Shown: positions 8,249 to 16,206 of the stretch, in pieces
Layout: every line of letters begins with the position of its first letter
Numbering within the stretch: the stretch's first letter is position 1
Assembly: GCF_015644665.1 (NCBI RefSeq)
Contig: NZ_JADOBQ010000005.1
Coordinates: forward strand, 372,001 to 436,000
Source: Roseobacter sp. MH60115
GTDB taxonomy: Bacteria > Pseudomonadota > Alphaproteobacteria > Rhodobacterales > Rhodobacteraceae
Direction: 5' to 3'
Length of the DNA stretch: 64,000 bases
Position numbers and translations under genes: made by a program
Notes under the pieces: generated by a model
Told to the model about the DNA's origin: nothing
The model's database searches: none
What the model saw: only the letters and a program-made list of their open reading frames with translations

Positions 8249-9433
8249 ATGACATCCCATATGCCGGACATCGAGAAAACGGCCTCCACTGCCGCGTCAC
8301 CGCGCAAAGCGATATTCGGTCCAATCGTCGCAAACGTTGCGTTTGTGATGGAGCTCACGCTGGTTCCATTGCTCTTGCCAGCAATCCAGATGCAGTTCGG
8401 CCTGTCGATTGGCGCGCTGGCCTGGGTCTTCAACGCCTACGGCATCGCGGTTGCAATCGGGGTTCTTCTCGGAGGCTGGTGCGGCGACGCCTTCAATACT
8501 AGGAAAGTCTTTGGCTACGGTGTCGTCTGTTTCGCTGCGGGATCGCTGGTGGTTGCCGCCGCTGAGAGTTTTGAGATGCTCATCATCGGGCGTATCGTGC
8601 AAGGCCTCGGTGCGGGCATCTTTTCACCGCTTGTTCCCATTCTCCTGACACAGGCCGCATCGCTGAAACCCGGGCGGGCGCTCATCGTCTGGGGCAGTAT
8701 TTCAGGCTATGTTGCGGCCTTCGCACCGCTCTTCTATGGCAGCTTCCTCGGCCAATATGGATGGAAAATCGCGTTCATTTTTATCGCATTCTTGGCGGCA
8801 ATCGCATGGTCGATCCTGAACGGATCGCAAACCGACGACGCGCCTACGCCAGATCCAGGTCGGACGAAGGACTACTCGGAGTTTTTTCGCGCCCGTAATC
8901 TCTGGGTGACATTCCTCTATGTGTTCTGCACTTATGGATCGATCACCTACTATCTTTTCCGCCTCCCGGTCTGGCTGTCCGAAAATGACGTGGAGGCAAC
9001 GAGCGTTGGCTTTGTGCTTTCAACCATGTGGCTGACATTCTCCGGTTTGAGCACTCTTTTGCGAAACATGGTGGATGGGCCTCGTCTTCGGGTGATTATG
9101 TTGGCCGCCCCGCTTCTCATTGTTGCAGGATTTCCGCTTTTGTACTCTGGCGATAGTCTCTTGCTGCTCGTATTGTCGTCGGTTCTCGTCGGCTCAGGTC
9201 TGGCCTGCAGCAATGCACCATCGACGCAATTGATCCTGAAGTTCGCGCCGAAGGGGATGCGCGCCGTGTCGACAAGCCTGGATATCACCTTTGCGCGCGT
9301 CGGTGGAATCGCGGCAGTTGCTTTCCTCGCAGACACCGAGTTTGCCTATGCTGCGGTCGCGATAGGCGGTTCCTGTCTGATCGCAGCCATTTGCGCGCTT
9401 ACGGCGAACAAAGGGATTGCGGAGGACAGATGA
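8249..9433 (+). CDS. MFS transporter
   Basis: A 394-residue membrane protein with about twelve hydrophobic segments and a cytoplasmic motif-A-like loop (GGWCGDAFNTRKVFGYG) after TM2. The size and the 6+6 arrangement fit the major facilitator superfamily, closest in style to drug/metabolite:H+ antiporters. The substrate cannot be told. The start ATG at 8249 follows the upstream hypothetical gene by 17 bp, suggesting co-transcription. The next downstream gene is the oppositely oriented tRNA-Arg. Confidence 0.85.
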   Translation: MTSHMPDIEKTASTAASPRKAIFGPIVANVAFVMELTLVPLLLPAIQMQFGLSIGALAWVFNAYGIAVAIGVLLGGWCGDAFNTRKVFGYGVVCFAAGSLVVAAAESFEMLIIGRIVQGLGAGIFSPLVPILLTQAASLKPGRALIVWGSISGYVAAFAPLFYGSFLGQYGWKIAFIFIAFLAAIAWSILNGSQTDDAPTPDPGRTKDYSEFFRARNLWVTFLYVFCTYGSITYYLFRLPVWLSENDVEATSVGFVLSTMWLTFSGLSTLLRNMVDGPRLRVIMLAAPLLIVAGFPLLYSGDSLLLLVLSSVLVGSGLACSNAPSTQLILKFAPKGMRAVSTSLDITFARVGGIAAVAFLADTEFAYAAVAIGGSCLIAAICALTANKGIAEDR

Positions 9434-9846
9434 CTTCCCGATCGGCGCCGCGGCCCTGTTTTTCGTTTTCAAAAAGCCCGTTGTCCGCGCCGGTCTAATC
9501 CGCATATTGGTCACATGATCAACTGCTGCTTTTGCTGATACCGCAAACCTTTGCGAATGCGGCATGCTTATCGCTGCGATCCAGCCCATTTCGCCAAGCC
9601 GAGAAGGGCGTGTTGGTTGAACGCATGGGCTCAGCTGGACGTAAATCGGCAGGGTTCGAGAGACGCTTTCGAACCGCGATGCGTTTTCTCTCAAGCCCCT
9701 GCAATATTTGGGAAGGTCCAAGGTTGGACGACTGACATACCGTCCTTTTCAGCCCCGTTGCCCGACACCAAAACAAAGATTTCGAACCGCAAAAACCACT
9801 ATAGATTTCAGAGCTATAGACGATCTTTCCGACCCTGAAAAAGCAA
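9434..9846. other. Intergenic, no gene seen
   Basis: 413 bases between the MFS stop and the tRNA 3' end. Short frames exist on both strands but none has a family-like sequence. A CTATAG-N9-CTATAG inverted repeat lies near 9800-9825. No direct repeat of the tRNA 3' end was found. Confidence 0.4.
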
Positions 9847-9923
9847 TGGCGAGCCCTGAAGGATTCGAACCCTCGACCTGCCGATTAGAAGTCGGCTGCT
9901 CTATCCAGCTGAGCTAAGGGCCC
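9847..9923 (-). tRNA. tRNA-Arg (anticodon UCU)
   Basis: The minus strand folds into a full cloverleaf. The acceptor stem GGGCCCT pairs with AGGGCTC (one G-U), the D-arm reads TTAGCTCAGCTGGATAGAGC, the anticodon loop is CTTCTAA with anticodon TCT, and the T-arm contains GGTTCGAATCC. CCA is encoded at 9849-9847 and the discriminator base is G. The 3' end points left, toward the decayed island. Confidence 0.96.
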
Positions 9924-10293
9924 GTTGCTGCGCGACATCTAAACGATCAACGGCGGGCAGGCAAGACGCAGGCATACACTCTGTGGCAGAGACTTTCTTC
10001 CAATGGGTGAGGCGGGTCCGAAGACCAACCGCTTTCGAAAACCAAGCTGCTGGCGTGACGCGCATTCGCCGAACCAAAGGGCATAGGTTATTGCTTTTTT
10101 GGTAACACCACTGGCGGCCGAGGGCTTGCAAACTGCAGTGATCAGGCCAGTCGCTGCGATATCCCCTGAGCTTTCAGCACAAGACGCAAGATCACATTGA
10201 TGGGGCGCTGCTGATTGTGGCGGGTTTGGCGCCTCCGCTTCGCGGCGAGCAGGTGGAGTTATCGGTCAAGCAGCTTCCCGAAAAAGGTCTCAC
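9924..10293. other. Intergenic, no gene seen
   Basis: 370 bases between the 5' end of tRNA-Arg and the stop of the AraC-type gene. It must contain the tRNA promoter on the minus strand. No convincing ORF, repeat or terminator was found. Confidence 0.4.
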
Positions 10294-11511
10294 CTATGTG
10301 ACTTTGACCATCTTTCCGTCGTCGCTCACGCGCGAATTGCGCAGGGCGGAGGGTGTCATGCCCACATGTTTCTTGAACGCCTTGTAGAAGGAGGATTTCG
10401 AATTGAAGCCGACGTCATAGGCAATCGCCAGAACGGTTTCTTCGGAATTCTCTATCCGCTCGACAGCGTCTTCGATCCGCCAGCGGTTCACGTAGTCAAA
10501 GAAATTCGTGCCGATGGTTTCGTTCAGGGTCTGTGAAAGGTAGTTCGATGTCACCCCGATGTGCTTGGACAGATCCCACAGCGACAGGTTGGGGTCGCGG
10601 TAGAGAAGACTGTTCTGCATTGCCGACCGGATCTTGCGCGCCAGCCGCTGCGCCTGCTCTTCGGAGAGGGCGGATCGTTCGTATTTCTGACCGTTCACCA
10701 CCGATACCTGTTCTTCCCGCGTGTCGGAGGTTCTTTCGCGGATAAGCCCCGGTTTCTGCCGAAATCCCCAAAGCGCCAGAACCCAGACCACCGCGGTATT
10801 GACCAGCACATCAATTACCGGTTGCTCCAACACACTGGTTGGCAGGATCTGCACGCCAAGCAGTTGCACCAGCACATTCGCCACGTTGAAGATCAAAAAG
10901 CAGCCACAAACGATGCTGATCCACCACACCCAATAGAGCTCTCGGTGTTCGGTGCTTGAAAACAGGTCCTTCAGCCTTGTGTTGTAGAACGTCAGCAGCC
11001 GGATGATCAGGACCACATAGAAACCCACCTGCGCGTAGAAAAGAATCGTCAGCGCCCAGATGGCAAAGATGATGATCGGGACCAGCGCATGATCCGATGT
11101 GCCCTCCGCCTCCAGAGTTTCGTAGACATCGTACGGCAGGATCAGGAGCAACACCGAAACACAAAGACCGTACATGGCGGGCACGGCATGCAGGACCTTG
11201 TATCTCAAGTCGGAAAAACTGTCTTCGGTTGTCAGCCCGCGCACATAGAGCCAGAACAGCGGCGCCAGCATCATCGAAAACGGCAGGTTGAGCGGTGCCA
11301 ACAGCATGATGAATTCGTCCATGCCGCGCTGCGTGGCGATCACATTCAGGATGGTCGGAGCGGAGGATGCGGCCTCGGCGACGAAAAACAGGCCAAGGGG
11401 CCAGTAGATCTGCCTGTGCTGTTTTTTCAAAAGCAGGACATTGGCGCAGAAAATCGACACGCCGAGCATGAAACTGCAAAACCCAAAATACAGTAATTCT
11501 TCACCGGACAT
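10294..11511 (-). CDS. AraC-family regulator with N-terminal seven-helix membrane domain
   Basis: A 405-residue protein. About seven hydrophobic segments occupy residues 5-255, and a C-terminal AraC-type double helix-turn-helix (about 295-395) follows: LSLWDLSKHIGVTSNYLSQ, then ETVLAIAYDVGFNSKSSFYK and FKKHVGMTPSALR. Such 7TM-AraC proteins are thought to sense a signal in the membrane and act on DNA directly. The divergent gene at 11807 encodes a small membrane protein and is the natural target candidate. The 295-base intergenic region between them would hold the operator. Confidence 0.88.
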   Translation of the reverse strand: MSGEELLYFGFCSFMLGVSIFCANVLLLKKQHRQIYWPLGLFFVAEAASSAPTILNVIATQRGMDEFIMLLAPLNLPFSMMLAPLFWLYVRGLTTEDSFSDLRYKVLHAVPAMYGLCVSVLLLILPYDVYETLEAEGTSDHALVPIIIFAIWALTILFYAQVGFYVVLIIRLLTFYNTRLKDLFSSTEHRELYWVWWISIVCGCFLIFNVANVLVQLLGVQILPTSVLEQPVIDVLVNTAVVWVLALWGFRQKPGLIRERTSDTREEQVSVVNGQKYERSALSEEQAQRLARKIRSAMQNSLLYRDPNLSLWDLSKHIGVTSNYLSQTLNETIGTNFFDYVNRWRIEDAVERIENSEETVLAIAYDVGFNSKSSFYKAFKKHVGMTPSALRNSRVSDDGKMVKVT

Positions 11512-11806
11512 GTTCGAGCCTCTGACTGTTCACGACCTCATATCGGTCAGTGGGGCATTTCTCATCCTGTAACCTGTCTTCGCGTACACGCAAGGACCAG
11601 AATAGCCGCAGTCTCACGCCCCGAAAATCCGACGATTTGTCCCGCCTCATTGGCATTCGTCTTGGACATTTCTTTCAGCTTTGGAGTGTCCGCGTATGGT
11701 TTTCACCGACACTACCGGACGACTATCCCGTTTCGAAATGACAAAAAGCCATGGGCTCGAATGTCCGAACCAAACATAAGCCAAGAAAAAATCCGGAGCA
11801 GTCAAA

Positions 11807-12466
11807 GTGAATTCGATCAGTACCCCGATCCCCGCGCGCCTGAAAACAGACGGCGGGGTCAAACCTCTTCAGCCCCTCACGCTGGTAGTGGAGATGCTTG
11901 CGCCGATGGCGCTCTTCGTGGGCGTCGTCCTCATTATCCAGATCGACGTGAGATTTCTTGGAAACGGCCTGCGTGAAAATTCGATGACCGAGCTTTCTCA
12001 AAGCGCGCTTCTGATTTTTTCCGCAAAGGTTTTCGCGATGCGCGCCTGTCAGGACGTCGGATCGCGCGGCTATCTGATCCTGGTGGCGACGCTGTTTGCC
12101 TGCATGTTCGTACGCGAGAACGATGGGTTTCTGGACCATATCCGACATGGCTTCTGGGTCTTTCCTGCCATGTGTGTCGCGATTGCAGGCGGCCTGTCGG
12201 CCCTGCATTGTCGGGACAGCATCGTCATCCCCTTCCTGCGCCACTTCGAGCAGCGCGAGACAACTTACATCTTCATCGGTCTCTTGGTGGTGCTGGTGTT
12301 CAGTCGCCTCTTTGGCACAACATCGCTGTGGCAGCCCCTCATGGCGGACGCCTATGACGCATCGTTCAAGACGGTTGTGCAGGAGGGGCTTGAGCTGCTC
12401 GGCTACGCGCTGATCGCCTACGGGTCCGCGCGTTTGTCCGCGCGCCAGTTGGCTCAAGCGGGCTGA
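11807..12466 (+). CDS. Hypothetical integral membrane protein
   Basis: 219 residues with about six hydrophobic segments, for example 25-47, 96-115 and 165-182. A charged loop (VRENDGFLDHIRHGF) lies after the third. The start is a GTG. No family was recognised. It is divergent from the 7TM-AraC gene and convergent with mipA, so it is a single-gene unit that may be controlled by its neighbour. It is probably an inner-membrane protein of unknown role. Confidence 0.7.
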   Translation: MNSISTPIPARLKTDGGVKPLQPLTLVVEMLAPMALFVGVVLIIQIDVRFLGNGLRENSMTELSQSALLIFSAKVFAMRACQDVGSRGYLILVATLFACMFVRENDGFLDHIRHGFWVFPAMCVAIAGGLSALHCRDSIVIPFLRHFEQRETTYIFIGLLVVLVFSRLFGTTSLWQPLMADAYDASFKTVVQEGLELLGYALIAYGSARLSARQLAQAG

Positions 12467-12497
12467 ATGCAGGGATTTGCCCGCTTGTCTGGTGCCA

Positions 12498-12527
12498 CCG
12501 GGCAGCATAGGTCGCGATGCTGCCCGG
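12498..12527. terminator. Hairpin between convergent genes
   Basis: Perfect 11-bp arms (CCGGGCAGCAT at 12498-12508 and its complement at 12517-12527) with an 8-nt loop lie between the stops of the membrane-protein gene (12466) and mipA (12539). Only a weak T run follows on the plus side (CGCTTTGG). It is likely a bidirectional transcription end. Confidence 0.55.
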
Positions 12528-12538
12528 CGCTTTGGTCG

Positions 12539-13276
12539 TCAGAACTTGTATATGACGGCGATGCCAGCCGATGCCTGGCTGCCCCTTTCCGTCAATGGGC
12601 TGTCGTCATAAGCGCTGCCAAATCGTTCGTAGGACAGCGAGCCGACAACGGCGGTCTTATCCGACACCGGAACAGTGGCTGACACCTGAGCGACGGGGCT
12701 GAAGGTCGACCCGGGCGCATAAGCGCCGCGCAGGGCATTGGCTTCGCTTGCGGACACGCCAACGAGATAGTCATTCAGATCGCCGCTGCGGTAGCGGACA
12801 CCCAGGGAGGCATCGAAATGAACACGGCCCGAAGAGAAGCTTCTGCCAAGATGTACCTGCGCCTCATACCCGTCGTGCTCTGAGGATACGTCATGCAGAA
12901 AGGACCCCTGTAGATAGAGGTCCCGCGCAAGGGACTGGCGGGCGGAGAAGCCCACTTCGAAGGCCGTATCGCGATCAAGGCCCTGAAAGAGCGCAGTGTC
13001 CGGGAAATCAGGGTCCCCGCGTGGGCTGAGATGCAGGTTGAAGCCAAGTTGGTCGGTGTTCACCAGTTTATAGGCAATCCCGTCAAAGCCGATGTGAAAT
13101 CTCTCTGTGTCGTAGGCAATAAAGGGAAATCCGCTCAGGCTGTTGCCATCGTCGCGGTAGAGTTCCGTTTGCGCGCCAAGGCCGACCCCAATGGTCCATT
13201 CGCCTTCGGCCAGGGCGGCCGATGACAGGCCAAAAACTGTGCAAATAGATACAATCAGCGTGTTGCTGTTTTTCAT
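12539..13276 (-). CDS. MipA/OmpV-family outer-membrane protein
   Basis: 245 residues with a signal peptide (cleavage after about residue 23, AALAEG) and a beta-strand-rich body ending in a C-terminal aromatic residue (VIYKF), as expected for an outer-membrane barrel. The order GVGLGAQTELYRDDGNSLSG, then FPFIAYDTERFHIG fits the MipA/OmpV family, and the length is typical. Family members scaffold murein enzymes or act as porin-like proteins. Its role here is not shown. It is followed by an inter-gene hairpin and preceded by the beta-lactamase-like gene on the same strand. Confidence 0.85.
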   Translation of the reverse strand: MKNSNTLIVSICTVFGLSSAALAEGEWTIGVGLGAQTELYRDDGNSLSGFPFIAYDTERFHIGFDGIAYKLVNTDQLGFNLHLSPRGDPDFPDTALFQGLDRDTAFEVGFSARQSLARDLYLQGSFLHDVSSEHDGYEAQVHLGRSFSSGRVHFDASLGVRYRSGDLNDYLVGVSASEANALRGAYAPGSTFSPVAQVSATVPVSDKTAVVGSLSYERFGSAYDDSPLTERGSQASAGIAVIYKF

Positions 13277-13333
13277 AGTGTGGTTCCAGTGATGTGTTTG
13301 ATGGTTGTCGAAACTTAGGTGGTCTTTTGCGGG

Positions 13334-14269
13334 CTAGTGCCAGTTGCTCCTGGGCAAAGCGCCGATGCTCCTAAGAACATGTCGTGCTGTTTCCTGGCGC
13401 TTGCGCCGGTCCGTCGGATGGATCATGTCGAGATTGACGGCGAAAACATGGGTCTGTTGCCGGGGGTGCGCCTGTTCCACCCAGCCCACGCACCAACCGA
13501 TGTCAGGGTGCGTGCCGCGCGGGCCCCACCCGGTTTTGGCAAAGAACTTCCAGTCAGGCCCACTGTCTTCCAGCATGACGTGCCGCGCGTGTTCCTGTGC
13601 CTTCTGGGACAAGGGCAGGTCGCTTGAAACCAGCCGCGATAGGAAGTCGACTTGTTCCATCGCCGAGATTTTAAGGGGGCCGCGTGACCAATAGCTTGTC
13701 AGGTCGGGAACCCGTCCGACCGCGCGGTTGCCATACGCCAGCTTTTCCATCCAGCGTGACATTTCCGCGTGGCCGACCGATTTTGCAATGTCCTGATAGA
13801 CGCGGATCACCGACCCCTTGAAGGCCTCCCGGAGCGTTTGATCTATGTGCCAGGCGTCGACAAATCCCGTTTCTCCACGCCATGGGACAACCTCATCAGG
13901 CGCGGCAATCCCCGCTTCCAATGCGATAAGGGTGTGGGGGATGTCTGCCGTGGAGGCGGGAATAAATGCCTGTCTGGCCCGCGCCGGATTGCTGACCCAC
14001 AGGTGCCCGTCATTCAAGCGGCGGACCACGACGGTTGATGTTCGTATGTTGATGCCCAAATTCCAGACCGCATCAGACATATCGGTCGGCCCGATGTATT
14101 CTTGCGCCGCGGCGTTCAGCGGTGTGCATATTGCCATGGTTCTGAACCTGCCTTTCCATTCGTTTCTTTTTTTGCGTGTCGCGGGATTGACGCCCCGCGG
14201 ATCGTGAACGTAGCCAGCCATCCTGGTGCGCTGCGGTGAGGACAGGCGAGGATCAGTGGCAATGACCAT
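13334..14269 (-). CDS. Class D beta-lactamase homologue lacking the active-site lysine
   Basis: The body matches OXA-type enzymes: IPASTADIPHTLIALE, VVPWRGE, GSVIRVYQ, LAYGN, ISAMEQVDFL, and the KTGWG motif. In class D enzymes the first motif is STxK and its lysine is carboxylated for catalysis. Here it reads S-T-A-D (Ser106 in this frame), so normal hydrolysis is not expected. The N-terminus is also odd: the frame opens at 14269, but the family-like part starts near an ATG at 14137 (MAICTPLNAAAQEYIG), which resembles only the end of a signal peptide. It is either a decaying gene or a protein kept for binding or another role. Confidence 0.75.
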   Translation of the reverse strand: MVIATDPRLSSPQRTRMAGYVHDPRGVNPATRKKRNEWKGRFRTMAICTPLNAAAQEYIGPTDMSDAVWNLGINIRTSTVVVRRLNDGHLWVSNPARARQAFIPASTADIPHTLIALEAGIAAPDEVVPWRGETGFVDAWHIDQTLREAFKGSVIRVYQDIAKSVGHAEMSRWMEKLAYGNRAVGRVPDLTSYWSRGPLKISAMEQVDFLSRLVSSDLPLSQKAQEHARHVMLEDSGPDWKFFAKTGWGPRGTHPDIGWCVGWVEQAHPRQQTHVFAVNLDMIHPTDRRKRQETARHVLRSIGALPRSNWH

Positions 14270-14740
14270 CTCGCGTGCATCTCGGCGACCCGCTTCGCGC
14301 CGTTTCTTGTCCTGGACCTCCTTTCAGATTGATGTTTATGTCCCGACTGGAACTGCTCTTCTCACGGCGTGATTGATACGGACAAAGCGCCTGTGTCGTC
14401 GTCCGATCCAATGGGCGCGGACACGGATCGAGGCCGTATCCGTCGGGAGAGACCCGCGTCTCCCTGCGCGCGCTCGGACGGGTGGCCACCTAGGGTGTCA
14501 GGATTGGTCGTAACCATCCCCACCCGAACCGGATGTTTCGGTGGGAGCCGCTTTGGCAAAGGATGTGGGCTGACCGCCAAATTTCGCTGCCGGGATGAGC
14601 CCTATGCCACCTCTCTGACGTCCTGACTTCAGCAAACCGTTTCATCTACTCATAAAAGTGCAGTCTGTGCAGAGGACGGCTGAGGCGGAAAATCCCGACT
14701 TTGATGACAAAGTGCTGAGACTCATTCTAGAATGTAATCC
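14270..14740. other. Intergenic, no gene seen
   Basis: 471 bases upstream of both the beta-lactamase homologue (minus) and the HEAT-like gene (plus). Short overlapping frames exist in all directions without family-like sequence. The promoters of both flanking genes should be here. Confidence 0.35.
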
Positions 14741-15265
14741 ATGCAATCCGGTCTTGAGCGTCAAATACAGAATTTCGATGGTGTTGCCGTTTCAATACTG
14801 TCGGAGGCGCGCGTTGCCTGCACAAGTGCGAGCAGTTATTTTGATGACCTAGTATCATTGTGTTTTGATCCTAGACCGCTTGTTTCGAATGGAGCCACTT
14901 GGATCCTTAAGGCCGAAATCGAAGAAGGAGCGCGATTGGCACCCGGCTTGGTTGAACGCGTTGTTGATTCACTGGAGCGCCTTCAGTCTTGGCAAGCAAA
15001 ACTCCACATTTGCCAATCAGTTGAGGGCTTTCAGTTTACAGCAGCGCAAGCTGATCAGGTCATGCTGTGGGCTAAATCACTTTCTGACCACTCCCGCCCA
15101 TTTCTAAGGGCATGGAGCCTGAATGCGAGAGTTATACTTGGGATCAGGTAAGCCAAGCTCAGACCTGCATTAATGCTTGACCTGGAGGCCGCAGATGCAG
15201 ATGGAGCTGCATCAGTTCGAGCACGGGCGCGGAAACTGCGAAAGCTACTCTCTCAGCAGGCTTGA
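14741..15265 (+). pseudogene. HEAT-repeat-like gene interrupted by an in-frame TAA
   Basis: From ATG 14741 the frame encodes 136 residues with helical repeat character: DPRPLVSNGATWILKAEIEE, then LQSWQAKLHICQSVE and RPFLRAWSLNAR. It stops at a TAA at 15149-15151. The same frame then continues without a shift for 37 codons, including ASVRARARKLRKLL, a typical last HEAT helix, to TGA at 15263-15265. The simplest reading is one 174-codon gene with a nonsense mutation. Stop read-through or a sequencing error are alternatives. The region is AT-richer than its neighbours. The molecular role is unknown; HEAT proteins usually bind other proteins. Confidence 0.6.
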
Positions 15266-15392
15266 ATTTTCTCAAAACTAATCGTCTTGGGTGGAATGGC
15301 ATTTCCTAGGATGACGGCTTTGGACTCTGACCCGTCATCTGACACTTTTTATCGGATAGCCACATCAGCCCCGAAGCCGACATTGGATTTGA

Positions 15393-15442
15393 GCGGCAAA
15401 AGTCGGAATCGCGGGACATCGGTGCGGTTTGACTTTTGCTGC
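15393..15442. repeat. Imperfect inverted repeat
   Basis: Arms at 15393-15404 (GCGGCAAAAGTC) and 15431-15442 (GACTTTTGCTGC) match at 11 of 12 positions around a 26-nt loop. It lies between the HEAT-like gene and the cupin gene, in non-coding sequence with the look of a dispersed intergenic repeat. No second copy was found in this window. Confidence 0.4.
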
Positions 15443-15502
15443 CGAATGTCCGCTCCTTTAGATTTCCTAGATAGGGGTACATGCCATGACAGGTCGCAAT
15501 TC

Positions 15503-15868
15503 ATGCCCTACACAAACAACATGATTACAAAAAACCGTACAAACGCGGACCATTACCTCTGGAGCGACGGGGCCTGCGACGGATGGCGGCTACTCGACGG
15601 TAACGATCTCAGCGTGATCGAAGAGAGGATGCCCCCGGGGACTGCCGAGGTCATGCACTTCCATGAGCGGGCCAACCAAGTCTTTTACGTTTTGTCCGGT
15701 ACTCTGACGCTGAAGGTTGGCGAGAAGTTGGAGCATCTATCGTCTGGAGACAGCTTCAACGTTTGTCCTGGACAGCGACATCAGGCGCGCAACGAGAGTA
15801 ACAGCGAAGATGCGTGCTTCTTGGTGATATCCGCGCCCACAACCAAGGGCGACCGGATCCCCAGTTAG
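15503..15868 (+). CDS. Small cupin-domain protein
   Basis: A single cupin barrel of about 121 residues. Metal-ligand-like motifs are MHFHERANQVFYVLSG (first motif, two His and Glu spacing) and GDSFNVCPGQRHQARNES (second motif, His). The longer open frame begins at 15287, but the family-like part starts near 15503-15521. The ATG at 15503 is preceded by AGG at a workable distance; the ATG at 15521 is the alternative. Such proteins bind a metal and small ligands and are often mannose-6-phosphate isomerase-like. The substrate is unknown, and no operon partner is adjacent. Confidence 0.75.
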   Translation: MPYTNNMITKNRTNADHYLWSDGACDGWRLLDGNDLSVIEERMPPGTAEVMHFHERANQVFYVLSGTLTLKVGEKLEHLSSGDSFNVCPGQRHQARNESNSEDACFLVISAPTTKGDRIPS

Positions 15869-16206
15869 GTGTGCTCCTGTATTTGAGTGGACTCATCTAG
15901 TGGATCCTGCGTGGGAGGAAGCTGCAGAGCCGTCATTCGCGATATGTGCAGCACCGGTCACGTTGGGCTCACTCCAGATTTTCGCCATCCGGCGCGATCT
16001 GCACGCTTATAGGTCAATGACAAAACGACCATCCTTTGGACATATTTTCTCGCATCGCGAGCAGGGGGATTTGATCATGAATCCTCCGGTTGTGTCGGAT
16101 GGAGGTCGAATTGCAACACTCTGGAATCCCGTGGAAATCCATTGTTCACAGGGTGTCATCTGCTTGTTACGAAAATCGCAAAGATAAAAAGCAGGTAGGC
16201 GGGTAT
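15869..16206. other. Intergenic, no secure gene
   Basis: 338 bases. A 95-codon plus-strand frame (15900-16187) shows fragments such as PSFAICAAPVTLGSLQIFA but no recognisable family and no ribosome-binding site. It may be a remnant. The promoter of the Hint-domain gene should lie at the right end. Confidence 0.3.

Noticed and set aside
9847-9923. Direct repeat of the tRNA-Arg 3' end marking the island
   Set aside because: Searched by eye in 1-9800 for the T-arm and 3' sequence and found no copy, so no attachment site is claimed.
11723-12508. 261-codon minus-strand ORF opposite the membrane protein at 11807
   Set aside because: Strongly charged, His/Gln-rich sequence without a family, typical of an antisense shadow of a hydrophobic protein.
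15900-16187. 95-codon ORF before the Hint-domain gene
   Set aside because: No ribosome-binding site, family-like sequence or conserved context; noted only as a possible remnant.
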